Assembly (NCBI RefSeq): GCF_000702625.1
Contig: NZ_JNIS01000001.1
Location: forward strand, 2,670,001 to 2,734,000
Direction of reading: 5' to 3'
Source: Exiguobacterium oxidotolerans JCM 12280
GTDB taxonomy: Bacteria > Bacillota > Bacilli > Exiguobacteriales > Exiguobacteriaceae
DNA length: 64,000 bases
Shown: positions 34,632 to 44,203 of the stretch, piece after piece
Layout: the number at the start of each line of letters is the position of its first letter
Position numbering within the stretch: position 1 is the stretch's first letter
Notes under the pieces: generated by a model
What the model was told of the DNA's origin: nothing
Seen by the model: the letters and a program-made list of their open reading frames with translations, nothing else
Databases searched by the model: none
Position numbers and translations under genes: made by a program

Positions 34632-36194
34632 ATGGATACAATAACTTGGATTATCATACTTCTCCTCACTTTGCTCATCGCATTCATCGTAGGCTACTTC
34701 TTGCGGAAATCGATTGCTGAAGCAAAGATTCAAGGCGCGGAAACCGAAGCGACAAAAATCGTCGAACGGGCACAAGTGTCAGCGGAAGCAACGAAAAAAG
34801 AAGCATTACTCGAAGCGAAAGATGAAGCTTTTAAACTTCGCAATGAAGTAGAAAAAGAACTTCGTGAACGTCGTCAAGAGCTAACCAAACAAGAAGCCCG
34901 CTTGCTCCAAAAAGAAGAGACTCTCGATCGCCGTGTCGACTCAATCGACCGAAAGGAAGATCAAATCAACACACGAGACGCTGAGATCGCGAAGCGGAAG
35001 CAACAAGCTGAAGCGTTAGAACGCAAAGTTGAGGATCTGTATGAAGAAGGTCGCCAAGAGCTCGTACGTGTTGCGAATCTTTCGCAAGACGAAGCGCGCG
35101 CTATCATCATGGATGAGACAAAACAAGCTGCGCTGCATGATGCGGCAATGCTACAAAAAGAAATCGAACAAAAAGCAAAAGAAGAAGCCGACAAGAAAGC
35201 ACGTAACATCTTGTCCCTCGCGATTCAACGGTTCGCCGCTGAACATATCGCTGAGACGACGGTATCTGTCGTTAACCTACCGAATGATGAGATGAAGGGT
35301 CGAATCATCGGTCGTGAAGGGCGTAACATTCGGACACTTGAAACGTTAACGGGAATCGATTTAATTATCGATGATACACCGGAAGCTGTTATCTTGTCTG
35401 GATTTGATCCAATTCGTCGTGAAGTGGCGAAAATGGCGCTTGAGAAACTTGTCCAAGACGGTCGAATTCATCCGGCACGGATTGAAGAGATGGTCGACAA
35501 ATCACGTCGCGAAGTCGATGAACGAATTCGTGAAATCGGAGAAGAAGCGACGTATGATGTCGGGATTCATGGAATCCATCCAGATCTCGTCAAAATTCTC
35601 GGCCGCTTGAAATACCGGACGAGTTACGGACAAAACGTCTTGTTCCACTCACTTGAAGTCGCGCATCTTGCGGGAATGATGGCAGCGGAACTTGGCGAAG
35701 ATGTCACGCTTGCGAAACGAGCAGGTCTTCTGCACGATATCGGAAAAGCGATTGACCATGAAGTGGAGGGAAGTCACGTTGAGATTGGTGTCGAGCTCGG
35801 TACGAAGTACAAAGAGCATCCGACAGTCATCAATGCGATTGCTTCTCACCATGGTGATACGGAAGCGACTTCGGTCATCTCCGTCCTCGTCGCAGCAGCG
35901 GACGCACTGTCAGCAGCACGTCCAGGTGCACGACAAGAAACGCTTGAAAGTTACATTCGACGCCTCGAACGTTTGGAAGAAATTTCAGAATCATTCGATG
36001 GTGTTGAAAAATCGTTTGCGATTCAAGCCGGTCGTGAAGTTCGGATTATCGTCCGTCCTGACGTTGTCGATGATGTCTTAGCACACAAGATGGCGAGTGA
36101 TATCCGGAAGAAAATCGAAGAAGAACTCGATTATCCGGGTCATATCAAGGTCACGGTCATTCGGGAAACACGAGCAGTCGAATACGCAAAATAA
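34632..36194 (+). CDS. rny: Ribonuclease Y
   Basis: Main initiator of mRNA decay in Firmicutes, membrane-tethered. 520 residues: N-terminal helix ([20 protein letters not shown]), a long charged coiled coil to about residue 200, KH domain ([20 protein letters not shown]) and HD domain ([28 protein letters not shown]). ATG 34632 follows GGGGAGGTG. Its specificity factor gene ricA is at 48418. Confidence 0.96.
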   Translation: MDTITWIIILLLTLLIAFIVGYFLRKSIAEAKIQGAETEATKIVERAQVSAEATKKEALLEAKDEAFKLRNEVEKELRERRQELTKQEARLLQKEETLDRRVDSIDRKEDQINTRDAEIAKRKQQAEALERKVEDLYEEGRQELVRVANLSQDEARAIIMDETKQAALHDAAMLQKEIEQKAKEEADKKARNILSLAIQRFAAEHIAETTVSVVNLPNDEMKGRIIGREGRNIRTLETLTGIDLIIDDTPEAVILSGFDPIRREVAKMALEKLVQDGRIHPARIEEMVDKSRREVDERIREIGEEATYDVGIHGIHPDLVKILGRLKYRTSYGQNVLFHSLEVAHLAGMMAAELGEDVTLAKRAGLLHDIGKAIDHEVEGSHVEIGVELGTKYKEHPTVINAIASHHGDTEATSVISVLVAAADALSAARPGARQETLESYIRRLERLEEISESFDGVEKSFAIQAGREVRIIVRPDVVDDVLAHKMASDIRKKIEEELDYPGHIKVTVIRETRAVEYAK

Positions 36195-36196
36195 GC

Positions 36197-36224
36197 AAAG
36201 TGGCGGGCGACCGCCACTTTTTTA
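36197..36224 (+). terminator. rny terminator or attenuator
   Basis: Perfect 10-bp stem AAAGTGGCGG/CCGCCACTTT with GCGA loop and TTTTT, 3 bases after rny and only 20 bases before ymdB, so it probably lowers rather than abolishes ymdB transcription. Confidence 0.88.
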
Positions 36225-36244
36225 ATGTATTGGAGGAAAAAAGC

Positions 36245-37039
36245 ATGAAAATTCTATTTATCGGAGACGTCGTTGGCGCACCGGGCCGACACATCTTACA
36301 ACAATTCACAGCACGCCTGAAGTCGAAGTACAATCCAACCGTCATGCTCGTCAACGGTGAAAACTCGGCCCATGGTCGGGGAATCACGAAGTCGATTTAT
36401 CACCAATTACTCGAACTCGGTTTCCATGGCATCACGATGGGAAATCATACGTTCGACAATCGGGACATTTTTGACTGGATTGATGACGCAGACCGGATTG
36501 TCCGTCCAGCGAACTATCCGGAAGGGACTCCCGGTCGTGGCATGATGGTCTTAAAAGTCGGGAACAAAAAAATTGCCGTCATCAATGTCCAAGGCACAGT
36601 CTTTTTACCTGCTCTCGGAGATCCCTTCCGGACCGTCGATGAATTGATAGCGGAAGTCGAAGGGGAAGTCGATGCGATTTTCGTTGACGTCCATGCGGAA
36701 GCAACGAGTGAAAAAATCGCGATGGGTTATCACCTCGACGGACGTGTTCAAGCCGTCGTCGGAACCCACACGCACGTCCAAACTGCCGACGAACGTGTGC
36801 TTGACGGTGGAACAGCTTACATCACGGATGTCGGCATGACAGGTCCACTGGACGGTGTCCTCGGGATGCGTAAAGATGATGTCTTACGAAAATTTAAGAC
36901 ACAGCTTCCAACTCGGTTTGAAGTTGCGGAAGGACGGGAACAACTAAATGGAGTCTTGATTCATATCGATGATGCGACGAAAAAAGCAACGAAGATTGAA
37001 CGGATTCATTTGACGGATCAATCGATATTCTTTGATTAA
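36245..37039 (+). CDS. ymdB: YmdB-like metallophosphoesterase (2',3'-cyclic nucleotide phosphodiesterase family)
   Basis: 264 residues. Metal ligands in FIGDVVGAPG, NGENSAHGRGIT, MGNHTFDNRD, VDVHAEATSEK and VGTHTHVQTAD are complete. In B. subtilis YmdB hydrolyses cyclic nucleotides in vitro and affects biofilm and motility choice. TTGGAGGAAAAAAGC precedes ATG 36245. Conserved rny-ymdB-spoVS order. Confidence 0.92.
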   Translation: MKILFIGDVVGAPGRHILQQFTARLKSKYNPTVMLVNGENSAHGRGITKSIYHQLLELGFHGITMGNHTFDNRDIFDWIDDADRIVRPANYPEGTPGRGMMVLKVGNKKIAVINVQGTVFLPALGDPFRTVDELIAEVEGEVDAIFVDVHAEATSEKIAMGYHLDGRVQAVVGTHTHVQTADERVLDGGTAYITDVGMTGPLDGVLGMRKDDVLRKFKTQLPTRFEVAEGREQLNGVLIHIDDATKKATKIERIHLTDQSIFFD

Positions 37040-37068
37040 GTGTCATTTTTGATTGGGAGGTACATTGC

Positions 37069-37329
37069 ATGGACGCCCTGAAAGTATCAGCTAAATCGAA
37101 TCCGAACGCCGTCGCAGGAGCGATTGCGGGCGTGCTTCGAGAGAAAGGTTCTGTCGAGATTCAGGCAATCGGTGCGGGTGCGCTCAATCAATCCATTAAG
37201 GCGGTCGCGATTGCGCGAGGATTCGTTGCGCCAGCTGGCATGGATTTAATCTGTATCCCAGCCTTTACCGACATCATGATTGATGGCGAAGAACGGACTG
37301 CAATTAAACTCATCGTTGAACCACGCTAA
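37069..37329 (+). CDS. spoVS: SpoVS-like small protein
   Basis: 86 residues, the exact family length. KVSAKSNPNAVAGAIAGVLR, AIGAGALNQSIKAVAIARGF and the IDGEERTAIKLIVEPR ending are highly conserved in SpoVS, an Alba-like-fold protein. In B. subtilis it is needed for late sporulation and influences septation; it also occurs in non-sporulating Bacilli and Thermus. TGGGAGGTAC precedes ATG 37069. Confidence 0.93.
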   Translation: MDALKVSAKSNPNAVAGAIAGVLREKGSVEIQAIGAGALNQSIKAVAIARGFVAPAGMDLICIPAFTDIMIDGEERTAIKLIVEPR

Positions 37330-37360
37330 GATCGTTCGGACATAGGTCCTAAATACACGT

Positions 37361-37394
37361 GATCATCTACTCGGCTAGAGTAGATGATCTTTTT
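37361..37394 (+). terminator. ymdB-spoVS terminator
   Basis: Perfect 12-bp stem GATCATCTACTC/GAGTAGATGATC, 5-base loop, then TTTTT. Confidence 0.93.
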
Positions 37395-37530
37395 GTCGTG
37401 ACGAAAATCAAAAAAACGAACGGATTTCCGGGGGAGGATTGTACAAGTATCTGTAAATCGGTATCATGAAGGAGGATAGTAAAGTAAGACGCTTCCATCA
37501 TTTCAGGGGACAGAGAAGGAGCGAACGTCG

Positions 37531-39282
37531 ATGTACAATCAATTATCATGGAAAGTAGGCGGACAGCAGGGGGAGGGAATCGAATCGACAGGTGAGATTT
37601 TTGCGATTGCCCTCAACCGTCTTGGTTATTATTTATATGGATATCGTCACTTTTCTTCACGCATCAAAGGTGGACATACAAACAATAAGATTCGTGTGGC
37701 GACACATGAAGTTCGGACCGTCGCGGACGATCTCGATATTTTAGTGGCATTTGATCAAGAGACGATCGATGTCAATTTCCACGAGTTACGACAGGGGGCG
37801 ATCATCATTGCCGACGCAAAGTTCAAGCCGACGAATCCGGATGCTTCGCGTGCCGATCTCTATCCGATTGCGTTTACGGAAATCGCAGCGGGTCTTGGAA
37901 CCGCACTGATGAAAAACATGGTCGCAATCGGTGCTTCAAGTGCGATTCTCGGAATTGATCCAGAACGGTTTGAAGCCGTCGTTGAACAAATTTTTGGTCG
38001 CAAAGGTCCGGAGATGGTCGCAAAGAACTTATCGGCGATTCGTGAAGGAGCAGCTGCTTTTGAAGAGATGGCACTCGATGCCGAGCGGTTCATCCTGGAA
38101 CCGGCCGACGGGAAGCAACGCATGTTCATGATTGGCAACGATGCGATTGCCCTCGGTGCCGTGACAGGGGGAGCCCGCTTGATGGCCGCTTACCCAATCA
38201 CACCATCGTCAGAAATCATGGAGTACTTAATCAAAAAATTACCACAGTTCGGGGGAACGGTCGTTCAGACAGAGGATGAACTGGCAGCTGTCACGATGGC
38301 GATCGGCGCGAATTATGCTGGTGTCCGTGCCTTGACGGCGTCGGCTGGACCAGGACTATCCTTGATGGCGGAAGCCATCGGGTTGTCCGGGATGACGGAA
38401 ACACCACTCGTCATCATCGATACACAACGGGGAGGACCGTCAACGGGACTCCCGACGAAACAAGAGCAATCGGACTTGATGGCGATGATTTACAGCACGC
38501 ATGGTGAGATTCCAAAAGTCGTCCTTGCACCATCGACAGTCGAAGAAGCGTTTTATGATGCGGCGGAAGCCTTTAATATCGCAGAAGAATACCAATGTCC
38601 GGTCATCCTTTTGACCGACTTGATGTTATCGCTCGGAAAACAATCGGTCGAGCCGCTCGACTTAGAACGGGTCGAAATCCGACGCGGAAAATTACTGCAA
38701 GGCGACTTACCCGAGCTTTCCGGGAAAGACTACTTCAAACGGTATGAAGTGACGGAAGACGGCATCAGCCCGCGTGTCGTCCCGGGAATGAAACACGGGA
38801 TTCATCACGTGACGGGCGTCGAACATAACGAAGAAGGACGTCCTTCGGAAGCAACGAAGAACCGGGTCGATCAAATGACGAAACGTTTACGCAAACTCAA
38901 TCAATTCCGTTTAGCAGACGCTGTCCTTGTGACGGAACAGCATCAGACGCCAGACATCCTGTTCGTCGGTTTCAATTCGACGCGCGGGACGATTGAAGAA
39001 GTGATGCCACGATTAGAAGCAGACGGCATCAAAGTCGATCACTTGCATATTCGTCAAATGCACCCGTTCCCGAGTGAACTCGTCCGTCCACATCTCGAGC
39101 GGGCGAAAAAAGTCGTCGTCGTCGAATACAATGCGACCGGCCAACTCGCGAAACTGATTCAGATGAACTGTGGGTTCGCAGAGAAGATTGAACACATCTT
39201 GAAATTCAACGGTGATCCGTTCTATCCGGCAGAAGTCGTAGAACAGGTAGTAGCAGGAGGCGTTTTTAATGGCAACCTTTAA
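37531..39282 (+). CDS. korA: 2-oxoacid:ferredoxin oxidoreductase, alpha (gamma-alpha fused) subunit
   Basis: 583 residues. Residues 1-180 are the gamma domain (VGGQQGEGIESTGEIFAIAL; RIKGGHTNNKIRV) and the rest the alpha domain (GNDAIALGAVTGGARLMAAY; TEDELAAVTMAIGANYAGVR; SAGPGLSLMAEAIG), as in KorA of Bacilli and actinobacteria. With KorB it decarboxylates 2-oxoglutarate or another 2-oxoacid to the acyl-CoA, reducing ferredoxin. GAAGGAGCG before ATG 37531. Overlaps korB by 14 bases. Confidence 0.92.
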   Translation: MYNQLSWKVGGQQGEGIESTGEIFAIALNRLGYYLYGYRHFSSRIKGGHTNNKIRVATHEVRTVADDLDILVAFDQETIDVNFHELRQGAIIIADAKFKPTNPDASRADLYPIAFTEIAAGLGTALMKNMVAIGASSAILGIDPERFEAVVEQIFGRKGPEMVAKNLSAIREGAAAFEEMALDAERFILEPADGKQRMFMIGNDAIALGAVTGGARLMAAYPITPSSEIMEYLIKKLPQFGGTVVQTEDELAAVTMAIGANYAGVRALTASAGPGLSLMAEAIGLSGMTETPLVIIDTQRGGPSTGLPTKQEQSDLMAMIYSTHGEIPKVVLAPSTVEEAFYDAAEAFNIAEEYQCPVILLTDLMLSLGKQSVEPLDLERVEIRRGKLLQGDLPELSGKDYFKRYEVTEDGISPRVVPGMKHGIHHVTGVEHNEEGRPSEATKNRVDQMTKRLRKLNQFRLADAVLVTEQHQTPDILFVGFNSTRGTIEEVMPRLEADGIKVDHLHIRQMHPFPSELVRPHLERAKKVVVVEYNATGQLAKLIQMNCGFAEKIEHILKFNGDPFYPAEVVEQVVAGGVFNGNL

Positions 39283-40135
39283 AGATTTTCGAAATGATGT
39301 CAAACCAAACTGGTGTCCGGGATGTGGTGACTTCTCAATTCAGGCAGCGATTCAACGTGCCGTCGCGAACGTCGGTCTTGAGCCGGAAGAACTGGCTTTG
39401 ATTTCCGGAATCGGCTGTTCTGGCCGGATTTCCGGATACATCAATACTTATGGGTTTCATGGTGTCCACGGTCGTTCACTCCCGATTGCCCAAGGCGTCA
39501 AGATGGCAAACCGTGAGTTGACGGTCATCGCATCCGGCGGGGACGGAGATGGGTTTGCGATCGGAATGGGGCACACGGTCCATGCCTTCAAACGAAATGT
39601 CGACATGACGTACATCGTCATGGACAATCAAATCTACGGTTTGACGAAGGGGCAGACGTCGCCGACATCTGCTCCCGGATTCAAAACGAAGTCGACACCG
39701 AAAGGCTCGATTGAGAAGAGCATCTCACCGGTCGAGCTTGCTTTGACGGCCGGTGCGACGTTCGTCGCCCAAAGTTTCTCGAACGACTTAAAAGGATTGA
39801 CACGACTGATTGAACAAGCGACGGAACATAAAGGGTTCGCCTTCATCAATGTCTTCAGTCCCTGTGTGACGTTTAACAAGGTCAACACGTACGATTGGTT
39901 CAAACAAAATTTGACGAAACTGGACGAGATTGAGGGGTATGATGCAACGAATCTCGATACAGCGAAACGCGTCGTCCATGAGCACGACGGACTCGTCATG
40001 GGTCTGATTTATCAAGATGATTCGCGGCTCGACTATCAGTCACAAATCGATGGGTATGATGAGACGGGACTGACGTTTGCCGATCTTGAAATGAATCAAG
40101 AAACATTTAACCAACTCGCTGCTGAATTCATGTAA
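39269..40135 (+). CDS. korB: 2-oxoacid:ferredoxin oxidoreductase, beta (TPP-binding) subunit
   Basis: 288 residues. NWCPGCGDFSIQAAIQRAV, GIGCSGRISGYINTYG, and the thiamine-diphosphate/Mg motif ASGGDGDGFAIGMGH with the distal DNQIYGLTKGQ identify the beta subunit. Fe-S ligand cysteines are the CPGC pair and Cys in GIGCSG and FSPC. AGCAGGAGGCG precedes ATG 39269 within korA. No ferredoxin gene is adjacent. Confidence 0.92.
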   Translation: MATFKDFRNDVKPNWCPGCGDFSIQAAIQRAVANVGLEPEELALISGIGCSGRISGYINTYGFHGVHGRSLPIAQGVKMANRELTVIASGGDGDGFAIGMGHTVHAFKRNVDMTYIVMDNQIYGLTKGQTSPTSAPGFKTKSTPKGSIEKSISPVELALTAGATFVAQSFSNDLKGLTRLIEQATEHKGFAFINVFSPCVTFNKVNTYDWFKQNLTKLDEIEGYDATNLDTAKRVVHEHDGLVMGLIYQDDSRLDYQSQIDGYDETGLTFADLEMNQETFNQLAAEFM

Positions 40136-40230
40136 AATAGAGACGAATAATGGTTTGGTTTTTGGGGATGCTAAACATTTGGTCATTACCGAATTAGAGA
40201 AAGCGGGATGACCCATGAAGGAGTCGGGGA

Positions 40231-41322
40231 ATGATGACGAAATTAGTGACGGCGGTAGAACAGACGACGAAGACAACAACGATGCGGGCGCTCGTCAAAG
40301 AGGAGCGTGGGTTCGGAGCGGTCTTAAAAGAAGTTGCTGTTCCTGTACCGGGGCGTGGCGAAGTATTGATCCGTGTCGAAGCGACATCGATTTGTGGGAC
40401 GGACGTCCACATTTATGAGTGGGATGCCTGGGCTGCATCGCGCGTCAATCCACCTTATGTATTCGGTCATGAGTTTTCGGGAGAAGTCGTCGAACTCGGT
40501 GAGGGGACAAAACGGCTGAAACTCGGCGATCATGTCTCGGCTGAAACACACATCGTCTGTCATCAGTGTAAACAATGTTTGCGCGGACAGTATCACATTT
40601 GTAAGAATACAAAAATCATCGGTGTCGATACACAAGGCTGTTTTGCCGAGTATGTCGTCATGCCGGAAGAAAACCTCTGGGTCAATCCGGAAGAAATGCC
40701 GGCAAGCATCGCGTCGATTCAAGAACCGATGGGGAATGCCGTCCATACGGTACTCGCAAGCGATGTCAGTGCCAAGACGGTCGCCATCGTCGGCTGCGGT
40801 CCAATCGGTTTGATGGCGGTCTCTGTCGCGAAAGCGGCAGGGGCAGCGGAAGTCGTCGCCATTGATGTCAATCCGTATCGGTTAGAGCTTGCGAAAACGA
40901 TGGGGGCAGATGTCGTCCTTGATTCACGCCATGATGACGTCATCGAACGGATCATGATGATGACGGACGGCGACGGAATTGATGTCGTCTGTGAGATGAG
41001 TGGTCACCCCGTCGCAATCAGGCAAGCCTTTGAAATGGTGACGGCAGGTGGAGATGTCAACATCTTAAGTCTTCCCGTCAAACCGGTCGAAATCGACTTG
41101 ACGAACCATGTCGTCTTTAAAGGGGTTCGCGTCCAAGGAATCACGGGACGGAAGATGTATGAAACATGGAGCCAAGTCTCTGCCTTCCTCTCAAGTGGAA
41201 AAGTCGACGTCAAACCGTTGATCACACATACGTTACCACTCGAACGTTTTGAAGAAGGATTCGAATTGATGCGCCAAGGGAAATGTGGAAAAGTTGTACT
41301 ACAACCAAGGGGGACGAATTGA
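40231..41322 (+). CDS. tdh: L-threonine 3-dehydrogenase
   Basis: NAD-dependent oxidation of threonine to 2-amino-3-oxobutyrate. 363 residues, medium-chain zinc dehydrogenase: catalytic Zn Cys in SICGTDVH and GHE in VFGHEFSGEV, structural Zn cysteines in CHQCKQCLRGQYHIC, NAD loop VGCGPIGLMA. The N-terminus has about 17 residues more than the usual start (MRALVKEERGFG); AAGGAG at 40216-40221 supports ATG 40231, but ATG 40282 cannot be excluded. One-base overlap with kbl. Confidence 0.93.
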   Translation: MMTKLVTAVEQTTKTTTMRALVKEERGFGAVLKEVAVPVPGRGEVLIRVEATSICGTDVHIYEWDAWAASRVNPPYVFGHEFSGEVVELGEGTKRLKLGDHVSAETHIVCHQCKQCLRGQYHICKNTKIIGVDTQGCFAEYVVMPEENLWVNPEEMPASIASIQEPMGNAVHTVLASDVSAKTVAIVGCGPIGLMAVSVAKAAGAAEVVAIDVNPYRLELAKTMGADVVLDSRHDDVIERIMMMTDGDGIDVVCEMSGHPVAIRQAFEMVTAGGDVNILSLPVKPVEIDLTNHVVFKGVRVQGITGRKMYETWSQVSAFLSSGKVDVKPLITHTLPLERFEEGFELMRQGKCGKVVLQPRGTN

Positions 41323-42494
41323 TGGGTTTCGAACACTTACGGACAGAATTAGAGGAAATGAAAGCGGCGGGGACGTTCCGCAAGCTCGTACCACTCGAAA
41401 GTGCACAACACAATCGTGTGACGATTGATGGAAAAGAACTGATTCAACTATCTTCAAACAATTATCTCGGACTCGCGGCGCACCCGCGTCTCGCAAAACG
41501 GGCAGCGGATGCAGCACTTGAATTCGGTGCCGGGACAGGATCGGTCCGGACGATCGCGGGAACACTCGAAATGCATGAAGCGTTCGAGCGGGAACTGGCA
41601 ACATTCAAACATACGGAAGCAGCACTTGTCTTCCAGTCGGGATTCGCAACGAACCTCGGTGTCTTGTCGGCACTGCTCGGACCAGAGGATGTCGTCATTT
41701 CCGATGCCCTTAATCATGCTTCGATCATCGATGGGATTCGCTTGACGAAAGCGAAACGCCGCATTTATAAACACGTTGACTTAGCGGACCTTGAAGCAGC
41801 GCTCCAAGAGACGCAAGACGCACGGACACGACTCGTCGTCACGGACGGTGTCTTCTCGATGGACGGGAACATCGCACCACTTCCGGAAATCGTCGAACTC
41901 GCAGAAAAGTACGATGCGCTTGTCATGGTCGATGACGCCCATGCATCGGGTGTGTTAGGGAAAAGCGGCCGCGGGACGGTTAATCACTTCGGTCTTGACG
42001 GTCGTGTCGCCCTGCAAGTCGGTACCTTATCGAAAGCCATTGGTGTCCTCGGCGGGTATGTTGCATGTGAACAGCATGTCAAAGACTACTTAATCCATAA
42101 AGGACGTCCCTTCCTCTTCTCGACGTCACATCCGCCAGCTGTCGTCGAAGCAAACCGCGAAGCACTGCGGGTAATGGAAGAAGAGACGGAACTGTTCGAC
42201 CGTCTTTGGGAAAACACAGAGTTCTTCAAACAAGGACTACGGGATCTTGGCTTTGACATCGGCACATCGACGACGCCGATCACACCGGTCATCGTCGGCG
42301 ACGAAGCGCTTTGTCATAAGTTGTCCGATCAACTGCGTGCTCACGGCGTCTTCGCGCAAGGAATTGCCTTCCCAACGGTCGCGAAAGGGAAAGCACGTGT
42401 CCGGACAATCGTTACGGCAGAGCATACGCGGGACGACTTGGAACAAGCAATCGAAGCCTTCAAACAAGTCGGACAAGAATTAAACTTGATTTAA
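41322..42494 (+). CDS. kbl: Glycine C-acetyltransferase (2-amino-3-ketobutyrate CoA ligase)
   Basis: PLP enzyme that splits the Tdh product with CoA to glycine and acetyl-CoA. 390 residues of the alpha-oxoamine synthase family: SSNNYLGLAAHP, VDDAHASGVLGKSGRG and the PLP-Lys motif GTLSKAIGVLGGY. Start ATG 41322 is inside the tdh stop (TGATG), ensuring coupled synthesis. B. subtilis has the same spoVS-tdh-kbl order. Confidence 0.94.
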   Translation: MGFEHLRTELEEMKAAGTFRKLVPLESAQHNRVTIDGKELIQLSSNNYLGLAAHPRLAKRAADAALEFGAGTGSVRTIAGTLEMHEAFERELATFKHTEAALVFQSGFATNLGVLSALLGPEDVVISDALNHASIIDGIRLTKAKRRIYKHVDLADLEAALQETQDARTRLVVTDGVFSMDGNIAPLPEIVELAEKYDALVMVDDAHASGVLGKSGRGTVNHFGLDGRVALQVGTLSKAIGVLGGYVACEQHVKDYLIHKGRPFLFSTSHPPAVVEANREALRVMEEETELFDRLWENTEFFKQGLRDLGFDIGTSTTPITPVIVGDEALCHKLSDQLRAHGVFAQGIAFPTVAKGKARVRTIVTAEHTRDDLEQAIEAFKQVGQELNLI

Positions 42495-42502
42495 CAGGAT
42501 AG

Positions 42503-42535
42503 AAAAACAGCCGATGATTGATTCGGCTGTTTTTT
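42503..42535 (+). terminator. tdh-kbl terminator
   Basis: AAACAGCCGA pairs with TCGGCTGTTT around a short loop, then TTTT; As on the left allow minus-strand function too. Confidence 0.88.
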
Positions 42536-42586
42536 CGATTGTATGATAGGGAAAAGAGAACTTCAGAAAGGAAGTGCACGTGCTTT

Positions 42587-44203
42587 ATGACGATTCAAAA
42601 AAAGCTATTGCTGGCGTCTTTACTGATGCTGACGTTTTTGCTCGGTGGCTGCATTCGCATTCAGTATGATGCGACTGTCCATCTGGATCAAAGTGTCACC
42701 TTGAAGACGACATATGCAGCAAAAGAACATCCGGTCGCACGATTATTGAACTTTAATCCGGACTGGGAGATGTATGCGAAGCAAGCTGAAAAAAACGGCT
42801 ATGCAGCGTCGACTTTTAAAACGAAGGATGACTATGAAGGACTTCGTATGGAAAAAACATTCGCGAACCTTGAAGATTTGGCCTCGATTAAAGATGAATG
42901 GAAGACGGGTGTCGGGGGGATCTTGATTCCGCCCGATACGACGTATGATGTGGACAAGCATGAAGGTTTTTGGTTTAATACGTACCGTTTAAATACGAAC
43001 ATCGACTTAAGTATCGATCGCTTAAATATCAAGGGCTATCATCCTACAGGTCAAGTTAAAAAGTTAGCTGATCGTTACATCCGTCAAGCGGATATCGAGA
43101 TTAAACTGCACGTCCCGGAAGTCGTCGCTTTGCAAAATGCAGAGAAAATCGACTGGGCGAACTACAATGACGTCTCGTGGAAATTATACGGGACGAAAGA
43201 TAATCAATTGCAACTCGTGGCATACGTCCCGAATCCGACGGGCTGGATTATCACGGGGATCGTCTTATTGATCGGACTCGGTCTCTTGACGTTTTGGATC
43301 ATCCACCATGTGCGGAAATTACGCCGGAAGCAACTTCAAACAATCAGTATCTCGCTACTCGTTTGTCTGTTACTCGGAGGTGGTGCTTGGTTAATCTTTG
43401 CCGACGAGACGGCGAGTGCCCCGCCACCGACAGCGCAAATCGTGACGGAATCGAAGGGGGAGATTGTCCCGACGTTCATGGTGCATGGCTTGTTCGGGAC
43501 GGAACGGACCTTCTTACCGATGATTGAAAATTTTACGGAGAAAAAGTTAGCGGATGACGGAGGGCGATGTGATGTTGATCGGGCAGGGAAGGTAACTTGT
43601 AAAATCAATGACTCGTCGACCGGCTTCCCACTCGTTCGTATCATCTTCGAAGACGATGAAGCAAGCCTTGCGCAGCAACAGACGTGGCTCGAATCGGCGA
43701 TCGCTCAGTATGACAAGCAACAAAAGGCGACGTTTACCGACATCCAACTTGTTGGTCACAGTATGGGCGGAGTTGACGTCGTCGAATATACGTTGAATGA
43801 AAATCTTCCGTATACGATTCGAAAAGTCGTTACGCTTGATGCACCAATCGGAGGTTCGGATTATGCGACGCTTGGCTTGACGCTTGCTCCGTTCGGGACG
43901 AATACGAACAGTCCGGCGATTCAAGATTTAGCAGAGAAGTCGAAGGCGATTGAACGGTTGAAAGCGCGACTTGAGACGTGGCCGCGTGACGTCCTTGTTT
44001 ATTCCTTCGGTGCCAAAGGAGGCGACTTCAATCTGATTCCGTTAGACAGTTCGTTCGCGCTCGAAGATTATACTGACAACATCCAGACGAAGTCATATAA
44101 ATATGACCACTTCACGATTCACCGGCGCGAACCGGTTTTCCGCGAAGTACGCGATTTCTTATTTAAAGAAAATCTAGTCGTGGAAGAGGAGGACGATCAA
44201 TGA
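42587..44203 (+). CDS. Lipoprotein-anchored LppM-like (DUF3153) / DUF915 alpha-beta hydrolase fusion
   Basis: 538 residues. Lipoprotein signal ending in LLGGC (Cys22), then a DUF3153/LppM-like beta-rich domain (IRIQYDATVHLDQSVTLKTT) to about residue 210, two membrane helices (WIITGIVLLIGLGLLTFWII; a second near 250-270), then an alpha/beta hydrolase resembling DUF915 lipase-like proteins: oxyanion region FMVHGLFGTERTF, nucleophile Ser392 in LVGHSMGGVDVVEY, and a late acidic/His part (YKYDHFTIHRR). Topology inferred: both soluble domains outside. GGAAGTG lies 10 bases before ATG 42587. ATGA overlap with the next gene. Substrate, possibly a lipid or ester, is unknown. Confidence 0.75.
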   Translation: MTIQKKLLLASLLMLTFLLGGCIRIQYDATVHLDQSVTLKTTYAAKEHPVARLLNFNPDWEMYAKQAEKNGYAASTFKTKDDYEGLRMEKTFANLEDLASIKDEWKTGVGGILIPPDTTYDVDKHEGFWFNTYRLNTNIDLSIDRLNIKGYHPTGQVKKLADRYIRQADIEIKLHVPEVVALQNAEKIDWANYNDVSWKLYGTKDNQLQLVAYVPNPTGWIITGIVLLIGLGLLTFWIIHHVRKLRRKQLQTISISLLVCLLLGGGAWLIFADETASAPPPTAQIVTESKGEIVPTFMVHGLFGTERTFLPMIENFTEKKLADDGGRCDVDRAGKVTCKINDSSTGFPLVRIIFEDDEASLAQQQTWLESAIAQYDKQQKATFTDIQLVGHSMGGVDVVEYTLNENLPYTIRKVVTLDAPIGGSDYATLGLTLAPFGTNTNSPAIQDLAEKSKAIERLKARLETWPRDVLVYSFGAKGGDFNLIPLDSSFALEDYTDNIQTKSYKYDHFTIHRREPVFREVRDFLFKENLVVEEEDDQ

